Source: Sphingopyxis panaciterrae
GTDB taxonomy: Bacteria; Pseudomonadota; Alphaproteobacteria; Sphingomonadales; Sphingomonadaceae
Reading direction: 5' to 3'
DNA: 64,000 bases
Assembly (NCBI RefSeq): GCF_011762125.1
Contig: NZ_JAASQN010000002.1
Location: 310,001 to 374,000 of the forward strand
The position numbers and the translations under genes were made by a program. Shown here piece by piece: positions 10,801 through 18,744 of the stretch (position 1 is the first letter of the stretch; every line of letters starts with the position of its first letter). Under the pieces are notes generated by a model. That model saw only the letters and a list, made by a program, of their open reading frames with translations, was not told where the DNA came from and made no database searches.

Positions 10801-10843
10801 TGACCAGAATTTTGGCAAGCCACTGCTTTTGAGACGCCCGCAT
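7835..10843 (-). CDS. TonB-dependent outer-membrane receptor
   Basis: A receptor of about 1000 residues: signal peptide (about residues 1-31, ending AQAAAAQ), TonB box region (DEIVVTGIRASL), plug domain with FPDTNLAESLQRITGVSI, then a 22-strand barrel ending in FARYAAGVRFSF with the terminal phenylalanine typical of outer-membrane proteins. It belongs to the long Xanthomonas/Caulobacter-type group that takes up sugars or oligosaccharides. The start is ATG 10843, with GGGAGGAAA just upstream, rather than an in-frame TTG at 10858. Two operator-like motifs lie 50-80 bases upstream. With the GH3 enzyme and MFS permease it forms an outer-to-inner membrane uptake route. Confidence 0.97.
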   Translation of the reverse strand: MRASQKQWLAKILVSTSALSLMGIAQAAAAQEAPADGEVNGDEIVVTGIRASLEASATIKREAQGVVDAISAEDIGKFPDTNLAESLQRITGVSIDRNNGEGSLVTVRGFGPEFNLVTVNGRQVPTATIGDGGSAPSSRSFDFANLASEGIAAVEVYKSGRATIESGGIGSTINIRTPRPLDNPGMRGSLSVKGVYDTSRNQGNPVTPEVSGIFSSTFADDTIGIMIAGSYQRRKSSTNSANVGWRDGYLGSENNWGSLAQPGSAGAANITNRPGPDDVYQVAQNASYDLNDIDRERINGQAVLQFRPSDSLTATIDYIYSRNTVETRNSNVGVWFNHGDTSSAWTDGPVAGPLFYSEKFGPPDPGCVAPSPPAPDNCQVGKDLSYSGALQENRAENKSLGFNLGWEAPGGVTIELDAHHSTAEVKPVNRFGSSMSLGNAVFGVANQTINFENDLPIISYGMHPGIDPLNTSLITPTGNAFRNAYFRNRINQVQLRGKYDHDGGFLDSIDFGVSYVDSKVRSAFGTIQNDDTWGGAGPASDIPDDIFKLVTLPDKFPGLAQDGMIQSFYSFDFERMADLVEQNYQACSNPATGVAQPGTCLAVFNTDRRISEKTIAPYLQVATEFDLFQNPAHFVAGIRYETTDIASAALVPVPVTSTWVGENEFNVVFSDESAFTRFKGSYDNWLPAFDLDISPMENVKLRASYSHTITRPDYASMQGGRTIDTLFRVGGGTGSLGNPGLIPYKSKNIDLSAEWYYGRDSYLSVGYFHKDVSNFISSTRIDYNSPGITTPVNGPRWQAALAALGADATLGEIRQYIINTFPDTVTGNTINAAPGDPLVNFEITTPVNNDRTASINGWEFAIQHSFWDTGFGVILNYTIVNGDAIYDNAKPASVTVPQFALTGLSDSANAVAYYDKNGLQARVAWNWRDKFLQSSGPNPTYIEEYWQIDASASYEFIPGITGFVEAINLTGEGRRGHMRHKNNVTFVQPGFARYAAGVRFSF

Positions 10844-10892
10844 CCCTTTTCCTCCCAAATCAACCGCTCATTTTTCGGCGGTATTCCCGTTA

Positions 10893-10923
10893 TGTGAACG
10901 TTATCTAAATGGGAACGTTATCA
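10893..10923. promoter_or_regulatory. Tandem LacI-type operators upstream of the TonB receptor
   Basis: Two copies of the motif, TGTGAACGTTATCT (10893-10906) and TGGGAACGTTATCA (10910-10923), lie 17 bases apart upstream of ATG 10843. They match the site at 433-446 upstream of the GH3 gene. The paired spacing is a little over one and a half helical turns. This links the receptor and the glycosidase to one regulator, most simply the LacI protein at 1688-2755. Binding is inferred. Confidence 0.65.
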
Positions 10924-11013
10924 TTGTCAACGCGTCGGCTGTCCGATTCCGGACATAATGCTGCGCATTATGTGCAGCAAACGTATGCAACATAATCTTG
11001 CGAGTGCGGGTGG

Positions 11014-11925
11014 TCAGCGGGTCCAGCGCGCGAAAATCGCCGTAGGCAGCAACAGCCCCCGCGCTTCTTCGCGCACCGCCAGTTCGCCGCATTCGACGGT
11101 TCCCGGCAAATCGGCGAAAAGCTGCGCCAGCAGTTCGCCGATCGCGAGGGCCGACATCCGAACGGCATAGACGGTCAGGAAAAGCGCGCGACTGTCCTGA
11201 TCGAGCAGTTGGCGGCAATCGGCGAGCAAGGGCGCCAGTCCTTCCTCGATCTGCCACCGCTCGCCACCGGGACCGCGGCCGAATTTTGGCGGATCGAGCA
11301 GGATCGCGTCATAGCGCCGTTCGCGCCGCACCTCGCGCGCGGTGAATTTCCCCGCGTCGTCGACGATCCAGCGTACCGGCTTTTCGCCCATCCCTGCGAG
11401 CGCGGCATTTTCGCGCGCCTGCGCGACCGACTTCTTCGACGCGTCGACATGCGTCACCGACGCCCCCGCCGCGGCGAGCGCCTGGCTGCCGACGCCGGTA
11501 TAGCCGAACAGGTTCAGAAACGCGGGGTCGGCCTTGTCGGCGACCCGTTCGCGCAGCCAATCCCAAACCGGCGCCATGTCGGGAAAGAAGCCGAGATGGC
11601 GGAACGGTGTGCACGACGCGGTGAAGCGCGTCTCGCGCCAGCCGAGCGGCCAGCCCTCTTGCGGCACCGGCTGGTTATAATACCAGCGGCCGCCGCCATC
11701 GTCGTCCGACGCCGGGATGAACTCGCCGTCGGCCGCCTCCCATTCGCTGGCCGGTAGCGCGGGCTGCCACATCGCCTGCGGCTCGGGGCGGATGAAGCGA
11801 TAGCGGCCGTAGCGTTCCAGTTTGCGTCCGCCGCCGCTGTCGACCAGTCCATAATCGTCCCACGCCTCGCCGACGAGCGTGACGAGGGGAAGCGGGTCAG
11901 CCACGCGCGGCTTCTGCCAGGACAT
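11014..11925 (-). CDS. Class I SAM-dependent methyltransferase (RlmI/RlmK-like core)
   Basis: A 303-residue protein. The SAM-binding motif is NLFGYTGVGSQALAAAGA at about residues 157-174, with an acidic residue in VTHVDASKKSV and the post-motif ILLDPPKFGRGPGG. The DPPKFGRG segment is typical of the RlmI/RlmK group of 23S rRNA cytosine or guanine methyltransferases, but the N-terminal half lacks a clear PUA domain. It overlaps the thrC gene by 29 bases, so the two are co-transcribed. The rRNA substrate is an inference from family only. Confidence 0.85.
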   Translation of the reverse strand: MSWQKPRVADPLPLVTLVGEAWDDYGLVDSGGGRKLERYGRYRFIRPEPQAMWQPALPASEWEAADGEFIPASDDDGGGRWYYNQPVPQEGWPLGWRETRFTASCTPFRHLGFFPDMAPVWDWLRERVADKADPAFLNLFGYTGVGSQALAAAGASVTHVDASKKSVAQARENAALAGMGEKPVRWIVDDAGKFTAREVRRERRYDAILLDPPKFGRGPGGERWQIEEGLAPLLADCRQLLDQDSRALFLTVYAVRMSALAIGELLAQLFADLPGTVECGELAVREEARGLLLPTAIFARWTR

Positions 11926-13294
11926 AGGCCTTCACCGCATCATAATCGCCCGGCAACTTTTCATAGCGCTCTTCGCGGTCGAACAGATTGCCGAGACGGC
12001 CGGGAAGCGGCGGGCGAACGCCGGTCGCGCGTTCGACGGCTTCACGGAATTTCGCCGGATGCGCGGTCGCGAGCGTAACGATCGGAATCGCGGGATCGAG
12101 ATCGAGGCTACGCGCCGCCGCCAGGCCGACCGCGCTGTGCGGATCGATGATCTGTCCGCCATGTTCCTGCGCCCAGCGCAGCGCGAGCGTCATCTGGTCG
12201 CCGTCGATCCGCGCGCTCGAGAAGAGCGCGCGCGATCCGGCCAGCATGTCGGCGGGGATCGTCATCGCCCGATGGCGGTCGAAATCGCCCATCATGCCGG
12301 TGATCGCGGCGCCGTCGCGGCCCGACAGGTCGAACAGCAACCGTTCGAAATTGCTGCTGACCTGGATGTCCATGCTCGGCGTCGCGGTCGCGGTCACGCT
12401 GCCGGCGCGATAGTCGCCGCTGGTGAGCGCGCGGTGGAGGATATCGTTGACGTTGGTCGCGACGACCAGCCGCGCGATCGGCAGCCCCATCTGCGCCGCG
12501 ACATAGCCCGCGAAGATGTCGCCGAAATTGCCCGTCGGCACCGAGAATGCTACCGGACGGTCGGGCCCGCCCAGGCGTACCGCGGCGTAGAAATAATAAA
12601 CGACCTGCGCCATCAGCCGCGCCCAGTTGATGCTGTTCACCGCCGACAGCGTCACACGGCTGCGCGCTTCTTCATCGCCGAACAGCCGCTTCACCATGGC
12701 TTGGGCATCGTCGAAGCTGCCCTCGATCGCGATATTGTGGACGTTCGGCGCCAGCACCGTTGTCATCTGACGCCGCTGGACATCGCTGACTCGGCCTTCG
12801 GGATGCAGCATGAAGATCTGGATATGCTCGCGGCCCGCGACCGCCTCGATCGCGGCCGAGCCGGTGTCGCCCGATGTTGCGCCGACGATCGTGATATCGG
12901 TCTCGCCGCCCGCAAGGAATTTTTCGAACAGCTGGCCGAGCAATTGCAGTGCGACGTCCTTGAACGCCAGCGTCGGGCCATGGAAGAGTTCGAGCAGCCA
13001 GTGGCGGTGGTCGAGCTGGACCAGCGGGGTCACCGCACCATGACCGAAACGGCCATAGGCGGCGCGGCACAACTCGCGCAACTCTTCCTCGGTCAGCACC
13101 GCCTCGACAAAGGGGCGCATGACGCGAACCGCGGTTTCGACATAGTCGAGCCCGGCCAGCGCGCGAATGTCGTCGATCGCCATTTTCGGCCAGTGCGCCG
13201 GTACATAAAGCCCGCCGTCGCCGGCGAGGCCGGCAAGCGTTGCGGCACGAAAGTCGAGGGTCGGCGCGGAGCCGCGAGTGCTGATATATTCCAT
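11897..13294 (-). CDS. thrC: Threonine synthase
   Basis: A 465-residue PLP enzyme converting O-phosphohomoserine to threonine. The N-terminus MEYISTRGSAPTLDF is characteristic, HGPTLAFKDVALQLL contains the PLP-binding lysine, and VGATSGDTGSAAIEA is the phosphate-binding loop. Length and order fit the bacterial/yeast-type ThrC. I chose ATG 13294; an in-frame TTG nine bases earlier also exists. It lies upstream of, and overlaps, the methyltransferase gene, and follows the oxidase cluster after an 87-base gap that probably contains its promoter. Confidence 0.97.
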   Translation of the reverse strand: MEYISTRGSAPTLDFRAATLAGLAGDGGLYVPAHWPKMAIDDIRALAGLDYVETAVRVMRPFVEAVLTEEELRELCRAAYGRFGHGAVTPLVQLDHRHWLLELFHGPTLAFKDVALQLLGQLFEKFLAGGETDITIVGATSGDTGSAAIEAVAGREHIQIFMLHPEGRVSDVQRRQMTTVLAPNVHNIAIEGSFDDAQAMVKRLFGDEEARSRVTLSAVNSINWARLMAQVVYYFYAAVRLGGPDRPVAFSVPTGNFGDIFAGYVAAQMGLPIARLVVATNVNDILHRALTSGDYRAGSVTATATPSMDIQVSSNFERLLFDLSGRDGAAITGMMGDFDRHRAMTIPADMLAGSRALFSSARIDGDQMTLALRWAQEHGGQIIDPHSAVGLAAARSLDLDPAIPIVTLATAHPAKFREAVERATGVRPPLPGRLGNLFDREERYEKLPGDYDAVKAYVLAEAARG

Positions 13295-13381
13295 GGCGGC
13301 CAAGCGCCTAGAGCGATTTCAAGCGAAATGGAACATTTCACCGCCAGGGAAATGCGGAAAAATTATCCGCGCTGGACAAGG

Positions 13382-14026
13382 TCAAGGCCGCAAGCGGCGC
13401 CGGACAGCCAATATATAGATGACGAGCGCCGCCGCAGCGAACAGGAACCACTGCCCCGCATAGGCCAGATGATTGTTCGGCGTGTCGGCGGCCGAGGGCA
13501 CCGCGCTCGCGCGCAGCCCTTCGGCCGGGACGTCGGCGACGAGCATCGCGCGTGCCGGAGCCGGCTTTCCGGTCAGCCGCTGGATGACGCTGGGCTGGTC
13601 GGGACCCGGAACCACCGTCCCCTGCACGATGCCGCCGGTCCATTTCGGCGGCGCGAAATCGTCGCCGATCCCGATGTCGACCAGCACGCCCGGCCCCTCG
13701 GCGCCGGTGCGGCAGTCGGCGATCATGCGGATCCCGGCCTTACCCGCGCGATCGGTGCCGCTACGCGGATCCCAGCGCACGGGTTCGAGGCAGACGACGC
13801 TGCTCTTGCGATAGAGCATCGCGTCAGGCACCGGCGGCAATTCGGGATAGGTGACCAGCGACGACATCGCCATATTGCGTTCGTACAGCGCGATCAGCGC
13901 TTCCTTTTCGCCCTTGCGCTGCAATTGCCAGACGCCGAGCGCGATCATCACCGCGACGGCGACGAGAACAAGGATCGTCGGAACGATCGGCCAGCGCCGT
14001 GCAGCCCCTTCGGTGGCTTCAGTCAT
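13382..14026 (-). CDS. SURF1 family cytochrome c oxidase assembly protein
   Basis: A 214-residue inner-membrane protein with the SURF1 plan: an N-terminal helix (about residues 15-33) leading into GVWQLQRKGEKEALI, a large periplasmic loop, and a C-terminal helix (about 186-206) after YAGQWFLFA. SURF1 helps insert heme a into subunit I of aa3-type oxidases, which agrees with ctaD, ctaB and cox11 in the same cluster. It overlaps the DUF983 gene by 8 bases. Confidence 0.92.
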   Translation of the reverse strand: MTEATEGAARRWPIVPTILVLVAVAVMIALGVWQLQRKGEKEALIALYERNMAMSSLVTYPELPPVPDAMLYRKSSVVCLEPVRWDPRSGTDRAGKAGIRMIADCRTGAEGPGVLVDIGIGDDFAPPKWTGGIVQGTVVPGPDQPSVIQRLTGKPAPARAMLVADVPAEGLRASAVPSAADTPNNHLAYAGQWFLFAAAALVIYILAVRRRLRP

Positions 14027-14414
14027 GCGGTTCGTCCATGCGGCGTCCTTCCGCTGCCTTGCGCTGATGCTCGCTCGCGAGCAGCGCGCCCTTGCCGAGC
14101 CTCAGGCCGTAGATCACGGCGGCGGCGGTCAGCGGCACCCACAGGATGATATGCACCCACAAAGGCGGTGCAAAGAGTGAATCGAGCGTCAGCGCGAGCG
14201 CGATCAGCAGCGCACCGATGATCAGGGTCAGGAAGGCCGCGGGTCCATCGCCGACATTATAAGCGCCATAGTCGAGCCCGCATGCATCGCAGCGCGCGCG
14301 AAACTTGATCGGGCCGTCGAACAGGGTCGGCGCACCGCATTCGGGGCAGAGGCCGAAAAGGGCAGCGCGCCAGACCGGCGGCTGCCCTTTTTGTGTTTGC
14401 TCGTCGACCGGCAA
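14019..14414 (-). CDS. DUF983 family membrane protein
   Basis: A protein of about 131 residues with a zinc-ribbon-like N-terminus (GLCPECGAP, then CDACGLDYG) and two C-terminal hydrophobic helices, matching DUF983. It is regularly found between ctaE and SURF1 genes in alphaproteobacteria, so a part in oxidase biogenesis is likely but unproven. There is no suitable ATG: the coding frame opens inside ctaE, and TTG 14414, one base past the ctaE stop, is the most reasonable start. The four cysteines could hold a metal ion. Confidence 0.85.
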   Translation of the reverse strand: MPVDEQTQKGQPPVWRAALFGLCPECGAPTLFDGPIKFRARCDACGLDYGAYNVGDGPAAFLTLIIGALLIALALTLDSLFAPPLWVHIILWVPLTAAAVIYGLRLGKGALLASEHQRKAAEGRRMDEPHD

Positions 14415-14415
14415 T

Positions 14416-15291
14416 TTAGTGCGCGGCGACCGGCGCGCCCCAGCCGCCCCAGACATAGACGATGATGAACAGGAACAGCCATACGACGTCGACGAAGTGC
14501 CAGTACCACGCGGCGGCTTCGAAACCGAAATGCTGCTTGGGCGTGAAGTGGCCCTTGTAGGTGCGGACAAGGCAGACGATCAGGAAGATGGTGCCGACAA
14601 GCACGTGGAAGCCGTGGAAGCCGGTCGCCATATAGAAGGCCGACGTATAGTTGATCGTGCCGAAGGGGAACGGCGCCTCGGCATATTCATACGCCTGGAT
14701 CGAGCTGAAGGTCAGGCCGAGGAGGATCGTCAGCCACAGGCCCTTTTTGAGACCCTCGCGATCGCCGTGGATCAGCGCGTGGTGCGCCCAGGTGATCGTG
14801 GTGCCCGAGCAGAGCAGGATCAGCGTGTTGAGCAAAGGCAGCGAGAAAGCGTCGATAACGTGGATGCCCTTTGGCGGCCACATGGTGATCGCGGCGGCGC
14901 CGTCCTGCCCGAAAAGCGAAGAGACCGCGCCATCCACAATCTCGACCGGCACCGGGAAGAGCGAGAAATCGAACCACGCCCAGAACCAGCCGACGAAGAA
15001 CATGACTTCGGAGGCGATGAACAGGATCATGCCGTACCGCATATGAAGCTGGACGACCGGGGTGTGGTCGCCGGCATGCGCTTCATTGATGACGTCCGAC
15101 CACCAGCTGAAGAAGGTCGCGATCACGCCCATGAAGCCGAGGCCGAGCACCCATTTGCCGACGCCGCCGAAATAATCGGCGTGCATCGCCATCACGAGCC
15201 CGAAAAACATCACCAGGGCAGCGACCGAACCGATGAGCGGCCAGACGCTGGGATTTACGAGGTGATAGTCATGATGTTTGGCACCGGACAT
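14416..15291 (-). CDS. ctaE: Cytochrome c oxidase subunit III
   Basis: A 291-residue seven-helix subunit of the aa3-type terminal oxidase. It starts MSGAKHHDYHLVNPSVWP and contains the conserved FFVGWFWAWFDFSL, FYMATGFHGFHVLVGT and AAWYWHFVDVVWLFLF segments. The subunit stabilises the core and its oxygen path. It is followed immediately by DUF983 and preceded by cox11 after 80 bases. Confidence 0.98.
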   Translation of the reverse strand: MSGAKHHDYHLVNPSVWPLIGSVAALVMFFGLVMAMHADYFGGVGKWVLGLGFMGVIATFFSWWSDVINEAHAGDHTPVVQLHMRYGMILFIASEVMFFVGWFWAWFDFSLFPVPVEIVDGAVSSLFGQDGAAAITMWPPKGIHVIDAFSLPLLNTLILLCSGTTITWAHHALIHGDREGLKKGLWLTILLGLTFSSIQAYEYAEAPFPFGTINYTSAFYMATGFHGFHVLVGTIFLIVCLVRTYKGHFTPKQHFGFEAAAWYWHFVDVVWLFLFIIVYVWGGWGAPVAAH

Positions 15292-15371
15292 TGCTTATTT
15301 CCCGTTTTGCAGCCCCAGCGTCGCGATTCCCCATCGCCCGCCGGTCTTGAAAGACTCTGTCGATCGCGGCC

Positions 15372-15929
15372 TTAGCTCGCGTTTTTGTCCCCGTCTACAG
15401 GGTGGAAGGTGTAGCTGAGGGTGATTTCCTCGATGTCGCGCGCGTCGGGGTCGTCCTTGATCTTGGGATCGACGAAGAACAGCACCGGCATGCGCACCTG
15501 CTCACCCGGTTTCAGCGTCTGCTGGGTAAAGCAGAAGCACTGGATCTTGGTGAAATATTTGCCAGCGGCGTCGGGGGTGACGTTAAAACTCGCCGTGCCC
15601 ACGACCGGGTGCGGCGACTGATTCTCGGCGATGAAGATCGCCATGTCGCGCGCGCCGATACTGACCGTATCGGTCGGATGTTCGGGATAGAATTTCCATG
15701 GCAGCTTCGGCGAGACATTGGCGTCGAAGCGGACCGAAATGGTGTCGCTCAATATCTTGGGCGTCTCGGCCGCGGCCACCGGGTCATAGCGCTGCGTCGT
15801 GCCGCCAAAGCCGGTAACGCGGCAGAACAGATTGTAGAGCGGCACCGCCGCGAAACCCAATCCGACCATCGCGACGGCGAGCAGCGCGGCCAGGCTACCC
15901 GTCTTGGCGTTGCGCGACATTGCGGTCAT
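15372..15929 (-). CDS. ctaG: Cytochrome c oxidase assembly protein CtaG/Cox11
   Basis: A roughly 185-residue copper chaperone that delivers copper to the CuB site of subunit I. It has one N-terminal membrane helix (ending VPLYNLFCRVTGFGGT) and a periplasmic immunoglobulin-like domain with the copper-binding CFCF pair in KIQCFCFTQQTL. The start is ATG 15929 (MTAMSRN), which overlaps the stop of the small upstream gene as ATGA. Confidence 0.95.
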   Translation of the reverse strand: MTAMSRNAKTGSLAALLAVAMVGLGFAAVPLYNLFCRVTGFGGTTQRYDPVAAAETPKILSDTISVRFDANVSPKLPWKFYPEHPTDTVSIGARDMAIFIAENQSPHPVVGTASFNVTPDAAGKYFTKIQCFCFTQQTLKPGEQVRMPVLFFVDPKIKDDPDARDIEEITLSYTFHPVDGDKNAS

Positions 15930-16075
15930 TTGGGCATCACCATGCGCGCGATCGTGATGAAGAAGAACAGGAAAGCGAGGCCGCCGAGCAGCCACCCCAT
16001 CAGATTCGCACGACTGCGCTGACGCCGGCGATATTCGGCTTCGTCGAAAGGGTCCTGCCGCGGTTCGTCAGTCAT
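15926..16075 (-). CDS. Small membrane protein between ctaB and cox11
   Basis: A 49-residue protein: a charged N-terminal half ([17 protein letters not shown]) followed by one hydrophobic helix ([19 protein letters not shown]). It shares ATGA with ctaB at its start and ATGA with cox11 at its end, so it is translated as part of the cluster. Small helices at this position are common in alphaproteobacterial oxidase operons and are often missed in annotation. It may be an assembly factor or accessory subunit; I cannot assign a family name. Confidence 0.78.
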   Translation of the reverse strand: MTDEPRQDPFDEAEYRRRQRSRANLMGWLLGGLAFLFFFITIARMVMPK

Positions 16076-16983
16076 AGCGTCCACCAATGGTCGGCGACGA
16101 CCGCGCCGAACAATATGAAAAGATAAGCAATCGAGAAAGCGAAGAGCCGCTTTTCCGGCTGCATCGAATCTTCCTCGCGCGACCGCCGCGTGCCGACCTG
16201 GATCGACAGCAAGACGAACAGGGCGGAAAGGATGACCGCGGTCCAGCCATAAATGGCACCGGTAAACCCAAGCGGCCACGGTGCGATCGCGGCCGCCGCC
16301 ATGATCAGCGCATAGAAGAGGATCTGGCGCCGCGTCGATTTCTCGCCGGCGACCACCGGCATCATCGGAATGCCCGCGGCGGCATAGTCCGAGCGGACGA
16401 ACAGCGCGAGTGCCCAGAAATGCGGCGGGGTCCACAGGAAGATCAGCAGGAAGAGGAGCACCGGCAGCGGCGCGATGCTGCCGGTCGCGGCGACCCAGCC
16501 GATCAGCGGCGGAAAAGCACCCGCCGCGCCGCCGATGACGATATTCTGCGGCGTCCGCGGCTTGAGCCACATCGTATAGACAAAGACGTAGAACAGGATC
16601 GAGACCGCCAGCAGCAACGCCGCCTGCCAGTTCGACGCGAACAGCATCAGGAAGACCGAAAAGGCGGCGAGCCCGACCCCGAACTGCAGCGCAGTCTGCG
16701 GGTCGAGGCGCCCGGCGGGAAGCGGCCGGCCGGCGGTCCGCTTCATCTTGGCGTCGAGCCCCGCCTCATACCATTGGTTGAGCGCGCCCGATGCCCCGGC
16801 CCCCAGCGCAATCGCGAGGATCGAGGAGAAAGCGAGCACGGGGTGAACGCTGCCCGGCGCCGCAAGCAGGCCGCACAGCGCGGTGAACACCACTAGCGAC
16901 ATGACGCGCGGCTTGGTCAGCGCGAACAGATCGCGCCAGTCGGCGGGAAGCGTCGTTTCGCCATGGGTCAGGCTCTGCGCCAT
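16072..16983 (-). CDS. ctaB: Protoheme IX farnesyltransferase (heme O synthase)
   Basis: A 303-residue UbiA-family prenyltransferase that converts heme B to heme O, the precursor of heme A for subunit I. It has about nine membrane segments and the prenyl-diphosphate-binding aspartate motif in [20 protein letters not shown]. The start is ATG 16983 with GGAG upstream; an in-frame GTG 27 bases earlier is less likely. Its end overlaps the small membrane protein gene. Confidence 0.97.
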   Translation of the reverse strand: MAQSLTHGETTLPADWRDLFALTKPRVMSLVVFTALCGLLAAPGSVHPVLAFSSILAIALGAGASGALNQWYEAGLDAKMKRTAGRPLPAGRLDPQTALQFGVGLAAFSVFLMLFASNWQAALLLAVSILFYVFVYTMWLKPRTPQNIVIGGAAGAFPPLIGWVAATGSIAPLPVLLFLLIFLWTPPHFWALALFVRSDYAAAGIPMMPVVAGEKSTRRQILFYALIMAAAAIAPWPLGFTGAIYGWTAVILSALFVLLSIQVGTRRSREEDSMQPEKRLFAFSIAYLFILFGAVVADHWWTL

Positions 16984-17045
16984 GATAACTCCAGGCCGGA
17001 AAGCTATCACCCCCTGCCAAGGCTATCAGCAGGGGGCGAAACTTG

Positions 17046-18728
17046 TCAGGCGATACGCGGCAGTTCGTTGAACTGGTGGAACGGCGGCGGGCTCGACAGC
17101 GTCCATTCGAGCGTCGTCGCACCTTCGCCCCACGGATTGTCGGCGGCACGCTTGCCCGCGAACAACGAGTAAAGGATGTTCACGAAGAAGAAGATCATGC
17201 CGACGCCCATGATCACATAGCCGTACGACGAAATCAGGTGCCAATGCGCATAGGCTTCCGCATAGTCCGGATAGCGGCGCGGCATGCCCTGCTGGCCCAG
17301 GAAATGCTGGGGGAAGAACATGACGTTCACGCCGATGAAGAAGATCCAGAAGTGCAACTGGCCGAGCACTTCGCTGTACATCCGGCCGGACATTTTCGGG
17401 AACCAGTAATAGAAGCCGGCGAAGAGCGAGAAGACCGCGCCCAGCGACAGCACATAGTGGAAGTGCGCAACGACATAATAGGTATCGTGCAAATTGGTGT
17501 CGACGCCGCCATTGGCGAGCACGACACCGGTCACGCCGCCGACGGTGAACATGAAGATGAAGCCGAGCGACCACATCATCGGCGTCTTATAGGTCATCGA
17601 GCCGCCCCACATGGTAGCGATCCAGCTGAAGATCTTGATCCCCGTCGGGACCGCGATGACCATCGTCGCGGCGGTGAAGTACATTTTCAGGTTCACGCTC
17701 ATGCCGACCGTGAACATGTGGTGGGCCCACACGATGAAGCCGACGACGCCGATCGCAACCATGGCGTAGGCCATGCCGAGGTAACCGAACACCGGCTTCT
17801 TGCTGAAGGTCGAGATGATCTGGCTGACGATGCCGAAGCCCGGCAGGATCATGATGTACACTTCGGGGTGGCCGAAGAACCAGAAGAGATGCTGGTAGAG
17901 CACCGGATCGCCGCCGCCCGTGGCATCATAGAAGGTGGTACCGAAATTGCGGTCGGTCAGCAGCATGGTGATGGCAGCAGCCAGAACCGGCAGCGCGAGC
18001 AGCAGCAGGAAGGCGGTGACGAGCACCGACCACACGAAGAGCGGCATCTTGTGCAGCGTCATGCCAGGCGCGCGCATGTTGAAGATGGTCGTGATGAAGT
18101 TGATCGCACCGAGAATCGACGCCGCACCTGCGAGGTGAAGCGAGAAGATCGCCATGTCGACAGCGGGCCCGACCGAGCCGCTGGTCGACAGCGGCGCATA
18201 GACGGTCCAACCAGTGCCGGCGCCATTGCCGCTGCCGCCCGGAACGAACAACGAACCGCACAGCATGACGAATGCAACCGCCGTCAGCCAGAAGGAAACA
18301 TTGTTCATGCGCGGGAACGCCATGTCGGGCGCACCGATCATCAAAGGCACGAACCAGTTGCCGAAACCACCGATCATGGCAGGCATGACCATGAAGAACA
18401 CCATGATCAGGCCATGCGCCGTGATCATCACGTTCCAGAAATGCTTGGCCGCGGTCAGATCCTGCGCGCCGCCGAGCGCCTGCGCCCAGGTACCCAGATA
18501 CTGGATGCCCGGATGCGCGAGTTCGAGGCGCATCAGGCCGGACAGGCCGCCACCGACAATGCCGGCGATGATCGCGAAGATCAGATAGAGGGTGCCGATG
18601 TCCTTGTGGTTCGTCGACATGAACCAGCGGACGAAAAAGCCCGGCGTGTCGTGATCATGGTCGTCATGCGCATGGGAGTGGCCATGTTCGGCGCCATGCG
18701 CGGGTGCAGTCGCTGCGATATCGGTCAT
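17046..18728 (-). CDS. ctaD: Cytochrome c oxidase subunit I
   Basis: A 560-residue catalytic subunit of the aa3-type oxidase with 12 helices. The heme and CuB ligand segments are present: [17 protein letters not shown] with the histidine-tyrosine pair, [11 protein letters not shown] with the paired CuB histidines, and [10 protein letters not shown] with heme-binding histidines. The start at ATG 18728 follows a GGGG-rich site. Residues about 11-28 form an unusual His/Asp-rich tail before the first helix. It lies 16 bases after ctaC. Confidence 0.98.
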   Translation of the reverse strand: MTDIAATAPAHGAEHGHSHAHDDHDHDTPGFFVRWFMSTNHKDIGTLYLIFAIIAGIVGGGLSGLMRLELAHPGIQYLGTWAQALGGAQDLTAAKHFWNVMITAHGLIMVFFMVMPAMIGGFGNWFVPLMIGAPDMAFPRMNNVSFWLTAVAFVMLCGSLFVPGGSGNGAGTGWTVYAPLSTSGSVGPAVDMAIFSLHLAGAASILGAINFITTIFNMRAPGMTLHKMPLFVWSVLVTAFLLLLALPVLAAAITMLLTDRNFGTTFYDATGGGDPVLYQHLFWFFGHPEVYIMILPGFGIVSQIISTFSKKPVFGYLGMAYAMVAIGVVGFIVWAHHMFTVGMSVNLKMYFTAATMVIAVPTGIKIFSWIATMWGGSMTYKTPMMWSLGFIFMFTVGGVTGVVLANGGVDTNLHDTYYVVAHFHYVLSLGAVFSLFAGFYYWFPKMSGRMYSEVLGQLHFWIFFIGVNVMFFPQHFLGQQGMPRRYPDYAEAYAHWHLISSYGYVIMGVGMIFFFVNILYSLFAGKRAADNPWGEGATTLEWTLSSPPPFHQFNELPRIA

Positions 18729-18744
18729 CTGTCGGACCCCTTGA

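Noticed and set aside
8945-10897. 650-codon open frame opposite the TonB receptor
   Set aside because: Antisense frame in high-GC DNA with Arg/Asp-rich composition and no motif; the receptor on the other strand is certain.
11879-14149. 756-codon plus-strand open frame opposite thrC and SURF1
   Set aside because: It runs across several well-identified minus-strand genes and has shadow-type composition.
15926-16570. 214-codon minus-strand frame covering the small gene before cox11
   Set aside because: The upstream two thirds are a shadow of ctaB; only the last 49 codons from ATG 16075 form the real gene.
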